Origin: Rubellimicrobium roseum
GTDB taxonomy: Bacteria > Pseudomonadota > Alphaproteobacteria > Rhodobacterales > Rhodobacteraceae
Direction of reading: 5' to 3'
Assembly: GCF_006152145.1 (NCBI RefSeq)
Contig: NZ_VDFV01000001.1
Coordinates: 310,001 to 374,000, forward strand
Length of the DNA stretch: 64,000 bases
The position numbers and the translations under genes are program-made. Below the pieces are notes generated by a model. It made no database searches and had not been told where the DNA came from. It saw only the letters and a list, made by a program, of their open reading frames with translations. Shown here piece by piece: positions 23,966 to 34,300 of the stretch (positions are counted from its first letter, which is position 1; every line of letters starts with the position of its first letter).

Positions 23966-26900
23966 ATGTCCCCCGACACCGTGACCGAGACCCCCGCCCC
24001 CGACTACAAGGGCACGCTGAACCTCCCCGAGACGGCCTTCCCCATGCGGGCGGGCCTCCCGGAGCGCGAGCCCCAGTGGCTCGCCCGTTGGGAAAGGATC
24101 GGCGTCTACGACCGGCTGCGGGCCAAGGCCGAGGGCCGCGCCCCCTTCACGCTGCACGACGGCCCGCCCTACGCGAACGGCCACCTGCACATCGGCCACG
24201 GGCTCAACAAGGTCCTCAAGGACATGGTGGTCCGGTCCCAGCAGATGATGGGCAAGGACGCCCGCTACATCCCCGGCTGGGACTGCCACGGCCTCCCCAT
24301 CGAGTGGAAGATCGAGGAGCAGTACCGCGCCAAGGGCCTCGACAAGGACGAGGTGGACGTGGTCGCCTTCCGGCAGGAATGCCGCAAGTTCGCCGAGTCC
24401 TGGGTCGAGATCCAGCGCGAGGAGTTCAAGCGCCTGGGCATCACTGGCAACTGGGCCGACCCCTACCTCACGATGGACTTCCACGCCGAGGCGGTGATCG
24501 CCGGCGAGTTCATGAAGTTCCTCATGAACGGCAGCCTCTACCAGGGCTCCAAGCCGGTCATGTGGTCCCCCGTCGAGAAGACGGCGCTGGCCGAGGCCGA
24601 GGTCGAGTATCAGGACGTGACCTCGCACATGATCTGGGTGCGGTTCCCGGTCGTGGACGCTCCCTACGGGTACCGGCTTCCGGACCAGCCCTTCCACAAT
24701 CAGGGACCGACCAGGGTCCTGTTCGGCGCCGAGCTGAACACGAACCTTTCCGGTGCGTCCGTCCTGATCTGGACGACAACGCCTTGGACGATCCCGCAAA
24801 ACCGGGCGGTCGCCTTCGGCCCTTCCATTGCCTATGGCGTCTACGAGGTCACCCGCCCGGCCACCGACGCCGCTCCCGCCTCCTCCGAGCGCGTGATCGT
24901 CGCCGACGCCCTGGCCGGGTCCGTCTTTGCCCAGGCGAAGCTGGCCCCGGAGAACGTGCGCCGCGAGGGCGACGTCTCGGCCGAGGAGCTTCAGGCCCTG
25001 ACCCTCGCCCACCCCTTCCGGGGCCTCGATGGCGCGAACGGCGAATGGGACTATGACGTCCCCCTCCTCCCCGGCGAGCACGTGACCGAGGACGCGGGCA
25101 CCGGCTTCGTCCACACCGCGCCCTCCCACGGCGACGACGACTACCAGCTCGGGCTGAAGTTCGGCCTCCCCATGACCTACAACGTCATGGAGGACGGCTC
25201 CTACCGCGCCGACCTGCCTTTCTTCGGCGGCCAGCACATCATCACGGCCGAAGGCAAGGAAGGCCCCGCCAACGTCAGCGTCATCAAGGCGCTGGCACAG
25301 AGCGGCGGCCTCTTCGCCAAGGGCAAGCTCAAGCACAGCTATCCGCATAGCTGGCGCTCCAAGGCCCCGCTGATCTACCGCAACACCCCCCAGTGGTTCG
25401 CGGCGATCGACAAGCCGCTCTCGGACGGCAAGGGCCAGCACGGCGACACGATCCGCCAGCGCGCCCTCAAGTCCATCGAGGCGCTCGTCACCTTCACCCC
25501 CGTCTCGGGCCGCAACCGCCTGCATTCCATGATGCAGGCCCGCCCCGACTGGGTGCTGTCGCGCCAGCGCGCCTGGGGCGTGCCGCTCACCTGCTTCGTC
25601 AGGAAGGGGTCCAAGCCCACCGACCCGGACTTCCTCCTGCGCAACGAGGAGGTGAACGCCCGCATCACCGCCGCCTTCGAGGCCGAGGGCGCGGACGTCT
25701 GGTACACGGACGGCTTCAAGGAGCGGGTCCTGGGCAACCTTGTGGACGCCGAGGCCTACGATCAGGTCTTCGACATCCTCGACGTGTGGTTCGACTCCGG
25801 CAGCACCCACGCCTTCGTCCTGCGCGACCGCCCGGACGGGAGCGAGGACGGCCTCGCGGACCTCTACCTCGAAGGCACCGACCAGCACCGCGGCTGGTTC
25901 CACTCCTCCATGCTCCAGGCCTGCGGCACCATCGGCCGCGCGCCCTACCGGGGCGTCCTGACCCACGGCTTCACGCTCGACGAGAAGGGCATGAAGATGT
26001 CCAAGTCGCTGGGCAACACCGTAGCCCCCGGTCAGGTGACCAAGGACTACGGCGCCGACATCCTCCGCCTCTGGGTCGCGCAGTCGGACTACACCGCCGA
26101 CCTCCGCATCGGCCCCGAGATCCTCAAGGGCACCGCGGACAGCTACCGCCGCCTGCGCAACACGATGCGCTTCCTGCTGGGCAGCCTCGGCGACGTGACC
26201 GAGGCCGACATGGTCGAGCAGGCCCAGATGCCCGAGCTGGAGCGCTGGGTCCTGCACCGCCTGGCCGAGCTGGACGAGGTCGTGCGCAGCGGCTACGCGG
26301 TCTACGACTTCCAGGGCGTCTTCCGCGCGGTATTCGAGTTCGCGACCGTGGACCTGTCGGCCTTCTACTTCGACATCCGCAAGGACACGCTCTACTGCGA
26401 CGGCGACACGCCCCGCCGCCGCGCCGCGCGCACGGTCCTCGTCCATCTCTTCGACCGCCTGACCACCTGGCTCGCCCCGATCCTCGTCTTCACGATGGAG
26501 GAGGTCTGGCTGGAGCGTCACGGGGGCGAGGACTCCTCGGTGCATCTCCGCGACTTCCCCGAGACGCCGAAGGACTGGCGCGACGAGGCGCTGGCCCGGA
26601 AATGGCACGCGATCCGCGCCGCCCGCCGCGTGGTCACCGGCGCCCTGGAAAAGCAGCGCACCGCCAAGGTCATCGGCGCGTCGCTGGAGGCCGCACCGAC
26701 CGTCCACGTCTCCGAAGCACTGGGGCAGGCGCTGCAGGGCGTCGCCTTCGATGACCTCTGCATCACCTCCGGCATCGCGGTCACGACCGCCCCCGCGCCC
26801 GCCGACGCCTTCCGCCTGCCGGACGTGCCGGACGTGGCCGTGATCTTCGCCGAAGCCGGGGGCGAGAAGTGCCAGCGCTGCTGGAAGATCCTGCCGGACG

Positions 26901-26974
26901 TGGGGACGCACCCGCACCCCCACACCTGCGCGCGCTGCGACGAGGCGCTGTCCGGGCTGAACGTCCCGGCCTGA
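23966..26974 (+). CDS. ileS: Isoleucyl-tRNA synthetase
   Basis: A 1002-residue class I synthetase charging tRNA-Ile. [16 protein letters not shown] holds the HIGH motif (about residue 74), [18 protein letters not shown] belongs to the editing domain, and [10 protein letters not shown] is the KMSKS loop (about 676). The C-terminus has a zinc-binding EKCQRCWKI...CARC. The ATG at 23966 has a good GGGAGAG ribosome binding site and gives the typical N-terminus with [20 protein letters not shown], although the frame is open a further 141 codons upstream. A TTG-started transporter gene follows 3 bp after the stop. Confidence 0.97.
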   Translation: MSPDTVTETPAPDYKGTLNLPETAFPMRAGLPEREPQWLARWERIGVYDRLRAKAEGRAPFTLHDGPPYANGHLHIGHGLNKVLKDMVVRSQQMMGKDARYIPGWDCHGLPIEWKIEEQYRAKGLDKDEVDVVAFRQECRKFAESWVEIQREEFKRLGITGNWADPYLTMDFHAEAVIAGEFMKFLMNGSLYQGSKPVMWSPVEKTALAEAEVEYQDVTSHMIWVRFPVVDAPYGYRLPDQPFHNQGPTRVLFGAELNTNLSGASVLIWTTTPWTIPQNRAVAFGPSIAYGVYEVTRPATDAAPASSERVIVADALAGSVFAQAKLAPENVRREGDVSAEELQALTLAHPFRGLDGANGEWDYDVPLLPGEHVTEDAGTGFVHTAPSHGDDDYQLGLKFGLPMTYNVMEDGSYRADLPFFGGQHIITAEGKEGPANVSVIKALAQSGGLFAKGKLKHSYPHSWRSKAPLIYRNTPQWFAAIDKPLSDGKGQHGDTIRQRALKSIEALVTFTPVSGRNRLHSMMQARPDWVLSRQRAWGVPLTCFVRKGSKPTDPDFLLRNEEVNARITAAFEAEGADVWYTDGFKERVLGNLVDAEAYDQVFDILDVWFDSGSTHAFVLRDRPDGSEDGLADLYLEGTDQHRGWFHSSMLQACGTIGRAPYRGVLTHGFTLDEKGMKMSKSLGNTVAPGQVTKDYGADILRLWVAQSDYTADLRIGPEILKGTADSYRRLRNTMRFLLGSLGDVTEADMVEQAQMPELERWVLHRLAELDEVVRSGYAVYDFQGVFRAVFEFATVDLSAFYFDIRKDTLYCDGDTPRRRAARTVLVHLFDRLTTWLAPILVFTMEEVWLERHGGEDSSVHLRDFPETPKDWRDEALARKWHAIRAARRVVTGALEKQRTAKVIGASLEAAPTVHVSEALGQALQGVAFDDLCITSGIAVTTAPAPADAFRLPDVPDVAVIFAEAGGEKCQRCWKILPDVGTHPHPHTCARCDEALSGLNVPA

Positions 26975-26977
26975 GTC

Positions 26978-27814
26978 TTGAGCCCAGGCCTTCTGGCGGC
27001 GGTCCTCCTCGCCGCCTTTCTCCACGCGGCCTGGAACGCCGCGGTAAAGGTCGGGGCCTCCAAGATCGGGGCGATGCTCATCGTCAGCGTCGCCGAGGTC
27101 GCCATCGGCGTGCTGGTGGTCCTCCTGCGGCCGCCGATCGCCCCGGCCGCCTGGCCTTGGGTCATCGCCGCCTCCTGCACGCATCTGTGCTACAAAGGCT
27201 TCCTGACCTTCGCCTACGAGCGCGGCGACCTGAGCCGCGTCTACCCCATCGCCCGGGGTGCCGCGCCGATGCTGGTGGCGCTGGTAGGGGCGGCGGCGCT
27301 GCCCGACGCGGTCTCGGAACGCGAATACGCCGGCATCGTCGTCCTGGGCCTGGGCATCCTCCTGATGGCACGGGGCGTCGCCACCTCGCGCGAGGACCGG
27401 CGGCTCCTTCCCTTCGCGCTGGGCTCGGCACTGGCCACGGCGAGCTACACGCTGATAGACGGACTGGGCGCACGGGTGTCGGGCGAGCCGGTGGGCTACG
27501 TGGGCTGGATCTTCGTCGGCGGGGGCGCGCTCTACACGCTGGCCATCCTGGCCTGGAAGGGGCCCGACGCCGTGCCCCGGCGCCCCCGGGACTGGATCTT
27601 CGGCACGGGAGGCGCGGCGGCCTCCTACGGGGCCTACGGGATCTCGATCTGGGCCATGACCCTGGCCCCCATCGCCGTCGTGGCGGCTCTGCGCGAAACC
27701 TCGATCCTTTTTGCCGTTCTGATCGGCTGGCTGGCCTTCGGAGAGCGCATGGACGGCCCCAAATGGAGCGCCGTCGCACTCATCGTGGCGGGCGTCGCGC
27801 TGACCCGGCTTTAA
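26978..27814 (+). CDS. DMT superfamily (EamA) transporter
   Basis: A 278-residue inner-membrane protein of about ten helices in two EamA repeats: [20 protein letters not shown] at the N-terminus, [19 protein letters not shown] in the first repeat, and [19 protein letters not shown] in the second. The segment [12 protein letters not shown] is typical of the DMT group annotated as phosphonate- or multidrug-type permeases; the substrate is unknown. A TTG start 3 bp after ileS is used because no ATG or GTG lies at the domain start. Its stop overlaps the convergent pcs stop. Confidence 0.85.
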   Translation: MSPGLLAAVLLAAFLHAAWNAAVKVGASKIGAMLIVSVAEVAIGVLVVLLRPPIAPAAWPWVIAASCTHLCYKGFLTFAYERGDLSRVYPIARGAAPMLVALVGAAALPDAVSEREYAGIVVLGLGILLMARGVATSREDRRLLPFALGSALATASYTLIDGLGARVSGEPVGYVGWIFVGGGALYTLAILAWKGPDAVPRRPRDWIFGTGGAAASYGAYGISIWAMTLAPIAVVAALRETSILFAVLIGWLAFGERMDGPKWSAVALIVAGVALTRL

Positions 27815-28506
27815 CCGTCCCGGCCGTAGACGAGCTGCTGCACCGCGCCCGCGCCCAGCAGGTAGAAGGAACTGATCGTCAGCCCCCACTGGGCCCAGGA
27901 CTGCGGATGGAAGTCCACCCAGGCCGCCCAGCCCGCGAAGATCACCCAGGCCAGGGCCATGGGCAGCGTCACGGCGCGCCAGCGCTCGGTCCGCACGGGG
28001 TGGACGAACTTCACGGGCAGGAACATGGCCACGGCCAGCACCGTCACCAGCGCCACGATGATCCAGAAGTTGGGCTGCCAGGCGAAGAGCACGAGGACCA
28101 GCATGTTCCAGCAGCCCGGAAAACCCGAGAAGCTGTTGTCCTTGGTCTTCATCCGCGTGTCGGAGAAATACAGCGCCGAGGCGAAGGTGATGATGATGAT
28201 CCCGAACCACCCGGTCCAGCCGTCCATGAGCCCCGACCGGAACAGCGCATAGGCCGGGACGAAGACATAGGTGAGGTAGTCGATCACCAAATCCATCAGC
28301 ACGCCGTCGAAGACGGGCGCGTGGGTCTTCACGTCGTATTTCCGCGCCAGCGGCCCGTCGATCCCGTCCACGAACAGCGCCACGAGGAGCCACAGGAACA
28401 TCATGCTCCAGTCCTCCTGCACGGCTTCGAGCATGGCGAGGATGGCCCAGACGGCCCCGGTGGCGGTCAGGAAGTGGACGGCGAGGGCTTTTTGGGCGGC
28501 TGTCAT
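27811..28506 (-). CDS. pcs: Phosphatidylcholine synthase
   Basis: A 231-residue CDP-alcohol phosphatidyltransferase with about seven membrane helices. The catalytic motif reads [20 protein letters not shown] then [10 protein letters not shown], the Dx2DGx2ARx8Gx3Dx3D pattern. Size and sequence fit Pcs, which condenses choline with CDP-diacylglycerol to make phosphatidylcholine in one step, a pathway characteristic of host-associated and marine alphaproteobacteria. Choline uptake genes are not in the window. Convergent with the transporter and divergent from truA (117-bp gap). Confidence 0.93.
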   Translation of the reverse strand: MTAAQKALAVHFLTATGAVWAILAMLEAVQEDWSMMFLWLLVALFVDGIDGPLARKYDVKTHAPVFDGVLMDLVIDYLTYVFVPAYALFRSGLMDGWTGWFGIIIITFASALYFSDTRMKTKDNSFSGFPGCWNMLVLVLFAWQPNFWIIVALVTVLAVAMFLPVKFVHPVRTERWRAVTLPMALAWVIFAGWAAWVDFHPQSWAQWGLTISSFYLLGAGAVQQLVYGRDG

Positions 28507-28623
28507 GCGGTCCGTGATGCCGCATCGGGGCGGATGGGGCAAGCGGGGGGACGCAACGGGCGGGTGGGGTTTTCCGGGCCGGGCGGCTTGCCAGCGCGAA
28601 GTCTCGGGGCTACCCCCCCTGCC

Positions 28624-29409
28624 ATGCCTCGCTATGCGCTCAGGATCGAATACTTCGGTGCCCCCTTCGCCGGCTGGCAGCGGCAGGCCGGGCAGCCTTC
28701 GGTGCAGGGCGCGCTCGAGGCGGCGCTCGCCCGGCTCGACCCGGGCCCGCACAACGTGGCGGCCGCGGGACGGACCGACGCGGGGGTGCACGCCTGGGGG
28801 CAGGTCGCCCATTGCGACATGGGCAAGGACTGGGACCCGTTCCGCCTGTCCGAGGCCCTGAACTTCCACCTGCGTCCGCATCCCGTCGCCGTGACCGCCT
28901 GCGCGCGGGTGGCCGATGACTGGCACGCCCGCTTCTCGGCGCGCGAACGGGGCTACCTTTACCGTATCCTCCAGCGCCGCGCGCCATTGGTGCTGTCAGA
29001 AGGACGGGCCTGGCGCGTTGGATTTCCGCTGGACGTGGCCGAGATGGCCGAAGGCGCGGCGCATCTGGTCGGGCGGCACGACTTCACGACCTTCCGCTCC
29101 TCCATGTGCCAAGCCGACAGCCCCGTGCGGACGCTGGACGTGCTGGAGGTGCGGCGTGCCCAGGGTCCGGAGGGCACCGAGATCCATGTCATCGCCCGCG
29201 CGCGGAGCTTCCTGCATAATCAGGTCCGCTCCCTGGTGGGCAGCCTGGAGCGCGTGGGCGCCGGGGCCTGGGCGCCCGAACGGATGGCCGAGGCGCTGGC
29301 GGCCCGCGACCGCGCGGCCTGCGGGCCGGTGGCACCGCCCGAAGGGCTCTACCTCACCCATGCGAGCTATGACCCGGACCCGTTCGGTTCCGCCGCAACA
29401 GGACGGTAG
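28624..29409 (+). CDS. truA: tRNA pseudouridine(38-40) synthase
   Basis: A 261-residue Tru[19 protein letters not shown] is the N-terminal signature, [16 protein letters not shown] contains the catalytic Asp (about residue 50), and HDFTTFRS and [13 protein letters not shown] follow in order. It isomerises U38-40 in the tRNA anticodon stem-loop. The start ATG is immediately before the domain. It stands alone between pcs and tamA. Confidence 0.96.
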   Translation: MPRYALRIEYFGAPFAGWQRQAGQPSVQGALEAALARLDPGPHNVAAAGRTDAGVHAWGQVAHCDMGKDWDPFRLSEALNFHLRPHPVAVTACARVADDWHARFSARERGYLYRILQRRAPLVLSEGRAWRVGFPLDVAEMAEGAAHLVGRHDFTTFRSSMCQADSPVRTLDVLEVRRAQGPEGTEIHVIARARSFLHNQVRSLVGSLERVGAGAWAPERMAEALAARDRAACGPVAPPEGLYLTHASYDPDPFGSAATGR

Positions 29410-29510
29410 GACGACGCGTCTCCCTGCGGCATTCTGGCTTTTCCTGGGCGGACGGCTACGCTTAACCTGACCGCAGGCGCACCTGTCGCGCTGCCCCTCC
29501 GCGAGGTTCG

Positions 29511-31322
29511 ATGGTCCGCCTGTGTTCCCTTGCCCTGGCCACCCTGCTGCCCTTGGCCGCCCAAGCCCAGGAAGCCACGCTGGTCCTGCCGTCCGACGCT
29601 CCCGATGACCTGCGGACGGTGCTGGAAAATGCCTCGCTGACCCTGTCGCTCGAAGCCGAGGGCCTGACGGCCGCGCAGGACTACGTCGCGGCGGCCCGGG
29701 CGGATTACCGGCGGCTCCTGGCTGGCCTCTATTCCGAGGGATATTACGGCGGCGTCATCACCATCACCGTAGACGGGCGCGAGGCGGCGACGATTGCGCC
29801 GCTCGAGGCCCCCGCGTCGATCGCGCAAGTCGTCCTGTCGGTGGAGCCCGGCCCCCGCTTTGTCTTCGGCACCACCGCCATCACGCCGCTCGCCCCGGCG
29901 ACCGAGCTTCCGCCCGGCTTCGCCCCCGGCGAGGTCGCCCGCTCCGAGACGGTGCGCGAGGCCGTCGCCGCCGCCATCGCCGCCTGGCGCGAGGTGGGCA
30001 ACGCCAAGGCCGTCGTCGCCACCGAGCAGGTGACGGCCATCCATCCCGAGACCCGCCTCGACGTCGCCGTGGGCCTTGACCCAGGACCACGGCTAAGCTT
30101 CGGCGCGGTGACGGTGAGCGGGAACGAGGACGTGCGTAGCGCCCGCGTCCTGCGCATCGCGGGCATCCCTACGGGCCAGGTCTTCGACCCGGATGTGCTC
30201 GACCGTGCGGCCCAGCGCCTGCGTCGGACCGGCACCTTCGACAGCGTCGCCGTCGTTGAATCCGAGACCACCGGTCCCGGCGACACGCTGCCCATCGAGT
30301 TGCAAATCGTCGAGTCGCTGCCCCGGCGCATCGGGTTCGGCGCCGAGATCTCCTCGCTCGACGGGGTGTCCGCCACAGCCTTCTGGCTGCACCGCAATCT
30401 CCTGGGCGGGGCCGAGCGGCTCCGGGTCGAGGCCGAGGTCGCGGGGATCGAGGGCGGCCTTCTCGACGTGCAGGGGGGCGGCGTGGACTACGCCCTGGGC
30501 GCGAGCTTCGCCCGGCCCGCGACCTTCAGCCCCGATAACGATCTCCTGGTGAACGCACGCCTCAGCCGGGAGGACGAGAAGGAGTACCTCCTCGACGAGT
30601 TCGACTTCGACTTCGGCATCACCCGCTACGCCAGCGACGACCTGACGGTGTCCTTCGCCCTGGGACTCGTGACCGCCCGCGAGGAGACCGTCATCGAGAC
30701 GCGGCGCTACACCCTGGCCACGCTGCCGGTTGCGGCGACCTGGGACCGCCGCGACGACGACCGGGATCCCCGGGCGGGCTTCTACCTCGACGCCGAGGCG
30801 ACGCCCTTTGTCTCGCTCGCGGGCAACGCGGGGAACGGCGCCCGGCTCTACGCCGACGCCCGCGCCTACCGGACCTTCGGCCGCGTGACGCTCGCGGCGC
30901 GCGGGCAGGTGGGCAGCGTGCTGGGGGCGGACCGGACGGAGGTGCCGCAGGACTTCCTCTTCTTCTCGGGCGGCGGCGGCACGGTGCGCGGACAGCCCTA
31001 CCAGTCGCTCGGCGTCGAGGTCCCCGACCCCGACGCGCCCGGCGAGACGGTGACGCTGGGCGGGGCCTCGTTCGTGGGCGCGCAGGTCGAGGCACGGGTG
31101 GGGATCACCGAAAGCTTCAGCGGCGTGGCCTTCGCCGATTTCGGTGCGGTGGACGAGGACTCCTTCGTCGACTCCGACAGCCCCTATCAGACCGGCGTGG
31201 GTCTAGGCGTGCGCTACAACAGCTTCGTGGGGCCGATCCGGCTCGACGTGGCGACCCCCGCGACGGGCGACGACGCCTTCGGCGCGGTGCAGCTCTACAT
31301 CGGCATAGGACAGGCGTTTTGA
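29511..31322 (+). CDS. tamA: TamA-like outer-membrane assembly protein
   Basis: A 603-residue BamA/TamA (Omp85) family protein. A signal peptide (MVRLCSLALATLLPLAAQAQ) is followed by POTRA domains (GLYSEGYYGGVITITVDGRE; GPRLSFGAVTVSGNEDV; FDPDVLDRAAQRLRRTGTF) and a C-terminal beta-barrel with FFSGGGGTVRGQPYQSLG and the final Phe (YIGIGQAF) typical of the outer-membrane beta-signal. With TamB it helps insert outer-membrane proteins and transport lipids. The stop overlaps the TTG start of tamB. Confidence 0.93.
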   Translation: MVRLCSLALATLLPLAAQAQEATLVLPSDAPDDLRTVLENASLTLSLEAEGLTAAQDYVAAARADYRRLLAGLYSEGYYGGVITITVDGREAATIAPLEAPASIAQVVLSVEPGPRFVFGTTAITPLAPATELPPGFAPGEVARSETVREAVAAAIAAWREVGNAKAVVATEQVTAIHPETRLDVAVGLDPGPRLSFGAVTVSGNEDVRSARVLRIAGIPTGQVFDPDVLDRAAQRLRRTGTFDSVAVVESETTGPGDTLPIELQIVESLPRRIGFGAEISSLDGVSATAFWLHRNLLGGAERLRVEAEVAGIEGGLLDVQGGGVDYALGASFARPATFSPDNDLLVNARLSREDEKEYLLDEFDFDFGITRYASDDLTVSFALGLVTAREETVIETRRYTLATLPVAATWDRRDDDRDPRAGFYLDAEATPFVSLAGNAGNGARLYADARAYRTFGRVTLAARGQVGSVLGADRTEVPQDFLFFSGGGGTVRGQPYQSLGVEVPDPDAPGETVTLGGASFVGAQVEARVGITESFSGVAFADFGAVDEDSFVDSDSPYQTGVGLGVRYNSFVGPIRLDVATPATGDDAFGAVQLYIGIGQAF

Positions 31323-34300
31323 GGCTTCTCCCGCTCCTTCCGCTTCTCGCCCTTCCCCTGCCCGCCCTGGCGCAGTCGTCCGAGGAAACCGAGCGCGACC
31401 GCGGCTTCCTGACCGGTCTGATCGAGGACGCGCTGTCCTCGACCGCCCGTCAGGTGGTGGTCGAGGGCTTCGCCGGCGCGCTGTCGTCGCAGGCCACGGC
31501 CGAGTCGATCACCATCTCGGACCAGGAAGGGGTCTGGCTCCGCGCCACCGACCTCGTGCTCGACTGGAACCGCTCCGCCCTGTTTGGCGGGCGGATCGAG
31601 GTGGAGCAACTGGCAGCGGGCAGCATCGAGATCCTGCGTCCGCCCGTGCCCGACCCGCAGGCCCCCACGCCCGAGGCCACGCCCTTCGCGCTGCCCGAGC
31701 TCCCCGTCTCCGTCCAGATCGGCGAGCTCAGCACCGACCGGATCGTGCTGGGCGAGCCGCTCCTGGGCGAGGAGCTGGTGCTCACGCTCGACGGGTCGGT
31801 GAACCTCGCGGGGGGCGAGGGCGCGGCCGACGTCGTAGCCCGGATCGTCGAGGGCAGCGCCGGCCAGCTCGCGCTCGACGCCTCCTATTCAAACGAGACG
31901 CGCGTCCTCGCCGTGGACCTCGCCGTCGAGGAAGAGGCCGAAGGGCTGGTGACGCGGGCGTTGGGGCTTCCCGGGCTGCCCTCGGTGGCCTTGACCGTCG
32001 AGGGCACGGCCCCCATCGATAATTACGAGGCCCGCCTCGCTCTGGCCACCGACGGAGAGCCGCGCATCGCCGGGGGCTTCACGCTCACCACCACGGCGAC
32101 CGAGAACGGGGAGGTCACCTCGCGCGCCCTCGGGCTCGACGTGCGCGGCGACGTGACGCCGCTGCTCGCGCCCGAGACGGCGGCCTTCTTCGGCGACGAC
32201 GTGGTACTGCGCACCAAAGGCATCCGCCGCGAGGACGGCTCCATCGTGCTGACCTCGCTCGGCATCCAGGCCGAGGCGCTGGCGCTCAACGGACGGGCCG
32301 AGATCACGCCCCAGGGCTGGCCCGCGCGGATCAATCTCCAAGGAACGGTCGGGAACGAGGAGGCCACGCCGGTCCCGCTGCCCGGCGTGGCGGACACGAC
32401 CGTGACCGGCGTGACGCTGGACGTGAACTACGACCAGGCGCAGGGCGACGCCTGGACCGGCACCTTCGCCATCGAGGACTTCGCGCGCCCGGGCCTGACC
32501 CTGCCCGCGCTGACCCTGGAAGGCGGCGGCACCATCGTCCCGGCAACCGCGACGGGGTCCGGCGAGTTCACCGCCATCCTCGACTACGCCGCGCGCGACC
32601 TCGCCTTCGCGGACGGGGGGCTGGGCGAGGCCCTGGGCGCGGATCTCACGGGGCGCGTCGACCTGGCTCGCACCGACGACGGCGGTCCCCTTCGGATCAA
32701 CGCGCTCACCCTTTCGGGTCCCGGCATCGAAGCGCAGGTGGAGGGCACGGTCGCCACGTCGGACGGGCTGCAGGCCGACACGATCACGCGGCTTCAGGCC
32801 CAGGACCTCGGCCGTTTCGCCGAACTGTCGGGCCTCGACCTCGGCGGCTCGGCCGAGCTGACCATCGGATCGGTCGTCCGTCCGCTGGACGGCATCTTCG
32901 ACGCAACCATCGAGGGCGCGACGCAGGACCTCGCGCTCGGGATCGAGCCGCTCGACCCGCTCCTGTCCGGGACGGGCGAGATCGCCGTGGCCGCGGCGCG
33001 CGACGAGGCAGGCCTGCGCGTGCGCCAGCTCGACATCTCGACCCCCGCGCTGGACCTCACGGGAACCGCCGATATCACCAGCGGCGCGAGCACGGCCGAC
33101 TTCGCGCTCGACGTCACCGACCTGGGGCTCGCCTTTCCCGAGCTTTCGGGCCCCGGCGCGGTGACGGGCACGTTCCGGCGCGAGGACTCGGGGGCCGCCA
33201 CGTTCGACGCCGAGGCCACGCTGCCGGGCGCGGAGGTCTCGGTGGAGGCCACGCAGGCCGCGGCGAGCCTGGGGACCGAAGGCGAGCGGGTGCCGGGCCT
33301 CATCGACTTCACCGCCGACGCCGCCGTGGAGGAACTGGGCTCCTATCAGGACCTGCTCGCGACCTTCGCTCCGGATCTCGGCCTCGCGCCACGTGGCGCG
33401 GCCGACCTGACGCTCTCGGGGACCACGGCGCAGGACGCCTCGACCTTCGACGTGGCGGTGGAGGCGCGCACGCAGGACCTCGGGCTCGGGATCGAGCCGC
33501 TCGACGCCGTGCTCGGGGGCGCGGGGACGCTGACCGGGCAGGCTCGACGCAGCGGCCCGGACAGCTTCCGCGTGGATGACCTTCGCATCGACACCGACCT
33601 TCTCGACGGCACCGTGACGGCCGCCTTCGAGAACGGCGCGGGCAGGGCGGACCTCGACCTTGCGCTCGCCGACGTGGAGCCCGTGCTGGGCGGCCTCTCG
33701 GGCCCCGGCCGTGTCACGGGAACAGCGGAGCGGGCCGCGGACGGCACCACCGACCTCGATCTCGTGGCGAAGCTGCCCACAGGGCGGGCCGAAGTGGACG
33801 GCGTGCTCTCCTCCCCGGAGGAGGGAGCCACCTTCACCGGCGACCTCCTCGCGGACTTCTCCGAGATCGCACCGCTCGGCACGCTCGTGGGACGGGACCT
33901 CGGCGGCGCCGTGACGGCGGACCTGTCGGGCACCGCCCGGCTCGACCTGTCCGCGCTGGACCTCGACTTCGAGGCGACCACCCAAGACCTACAGGTCGGG
34001 ATTTCGCAGATCGACCCGCTGCTCGCCGGCGCCGGCGCCCATACGGGCCGGGTGGAGCGGACCCCGGACGGCACCCTCGCCCTGCAGCTCCTCGCTATGA
34101 CGCCGCAGGTCCGGGCGGAAGGATCGGGCACGCTCGATCCCGATTCCGGCGAGGTCCGTTTCGACCTGAACCTGCCCGACGTGGGCGTGATCGCCCCCGG
34201 CCTCTCGGGCCCGGCCAGCGCGACCGGCACCGCCACGCGCGCCGCCGACGGCAGCCTGGCCATCGACGCCAGTGCCACCGCCCCCGGCGCGCGGGCCGTG

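Noticed and set aside
23933-28525. 1530-codon open frame on the minus strand across ileS
   Set aside because: It is antisense to ileS, the transporter gene and part of pcs, with no recognisable domain; long shadow frames are normal at this GC content.
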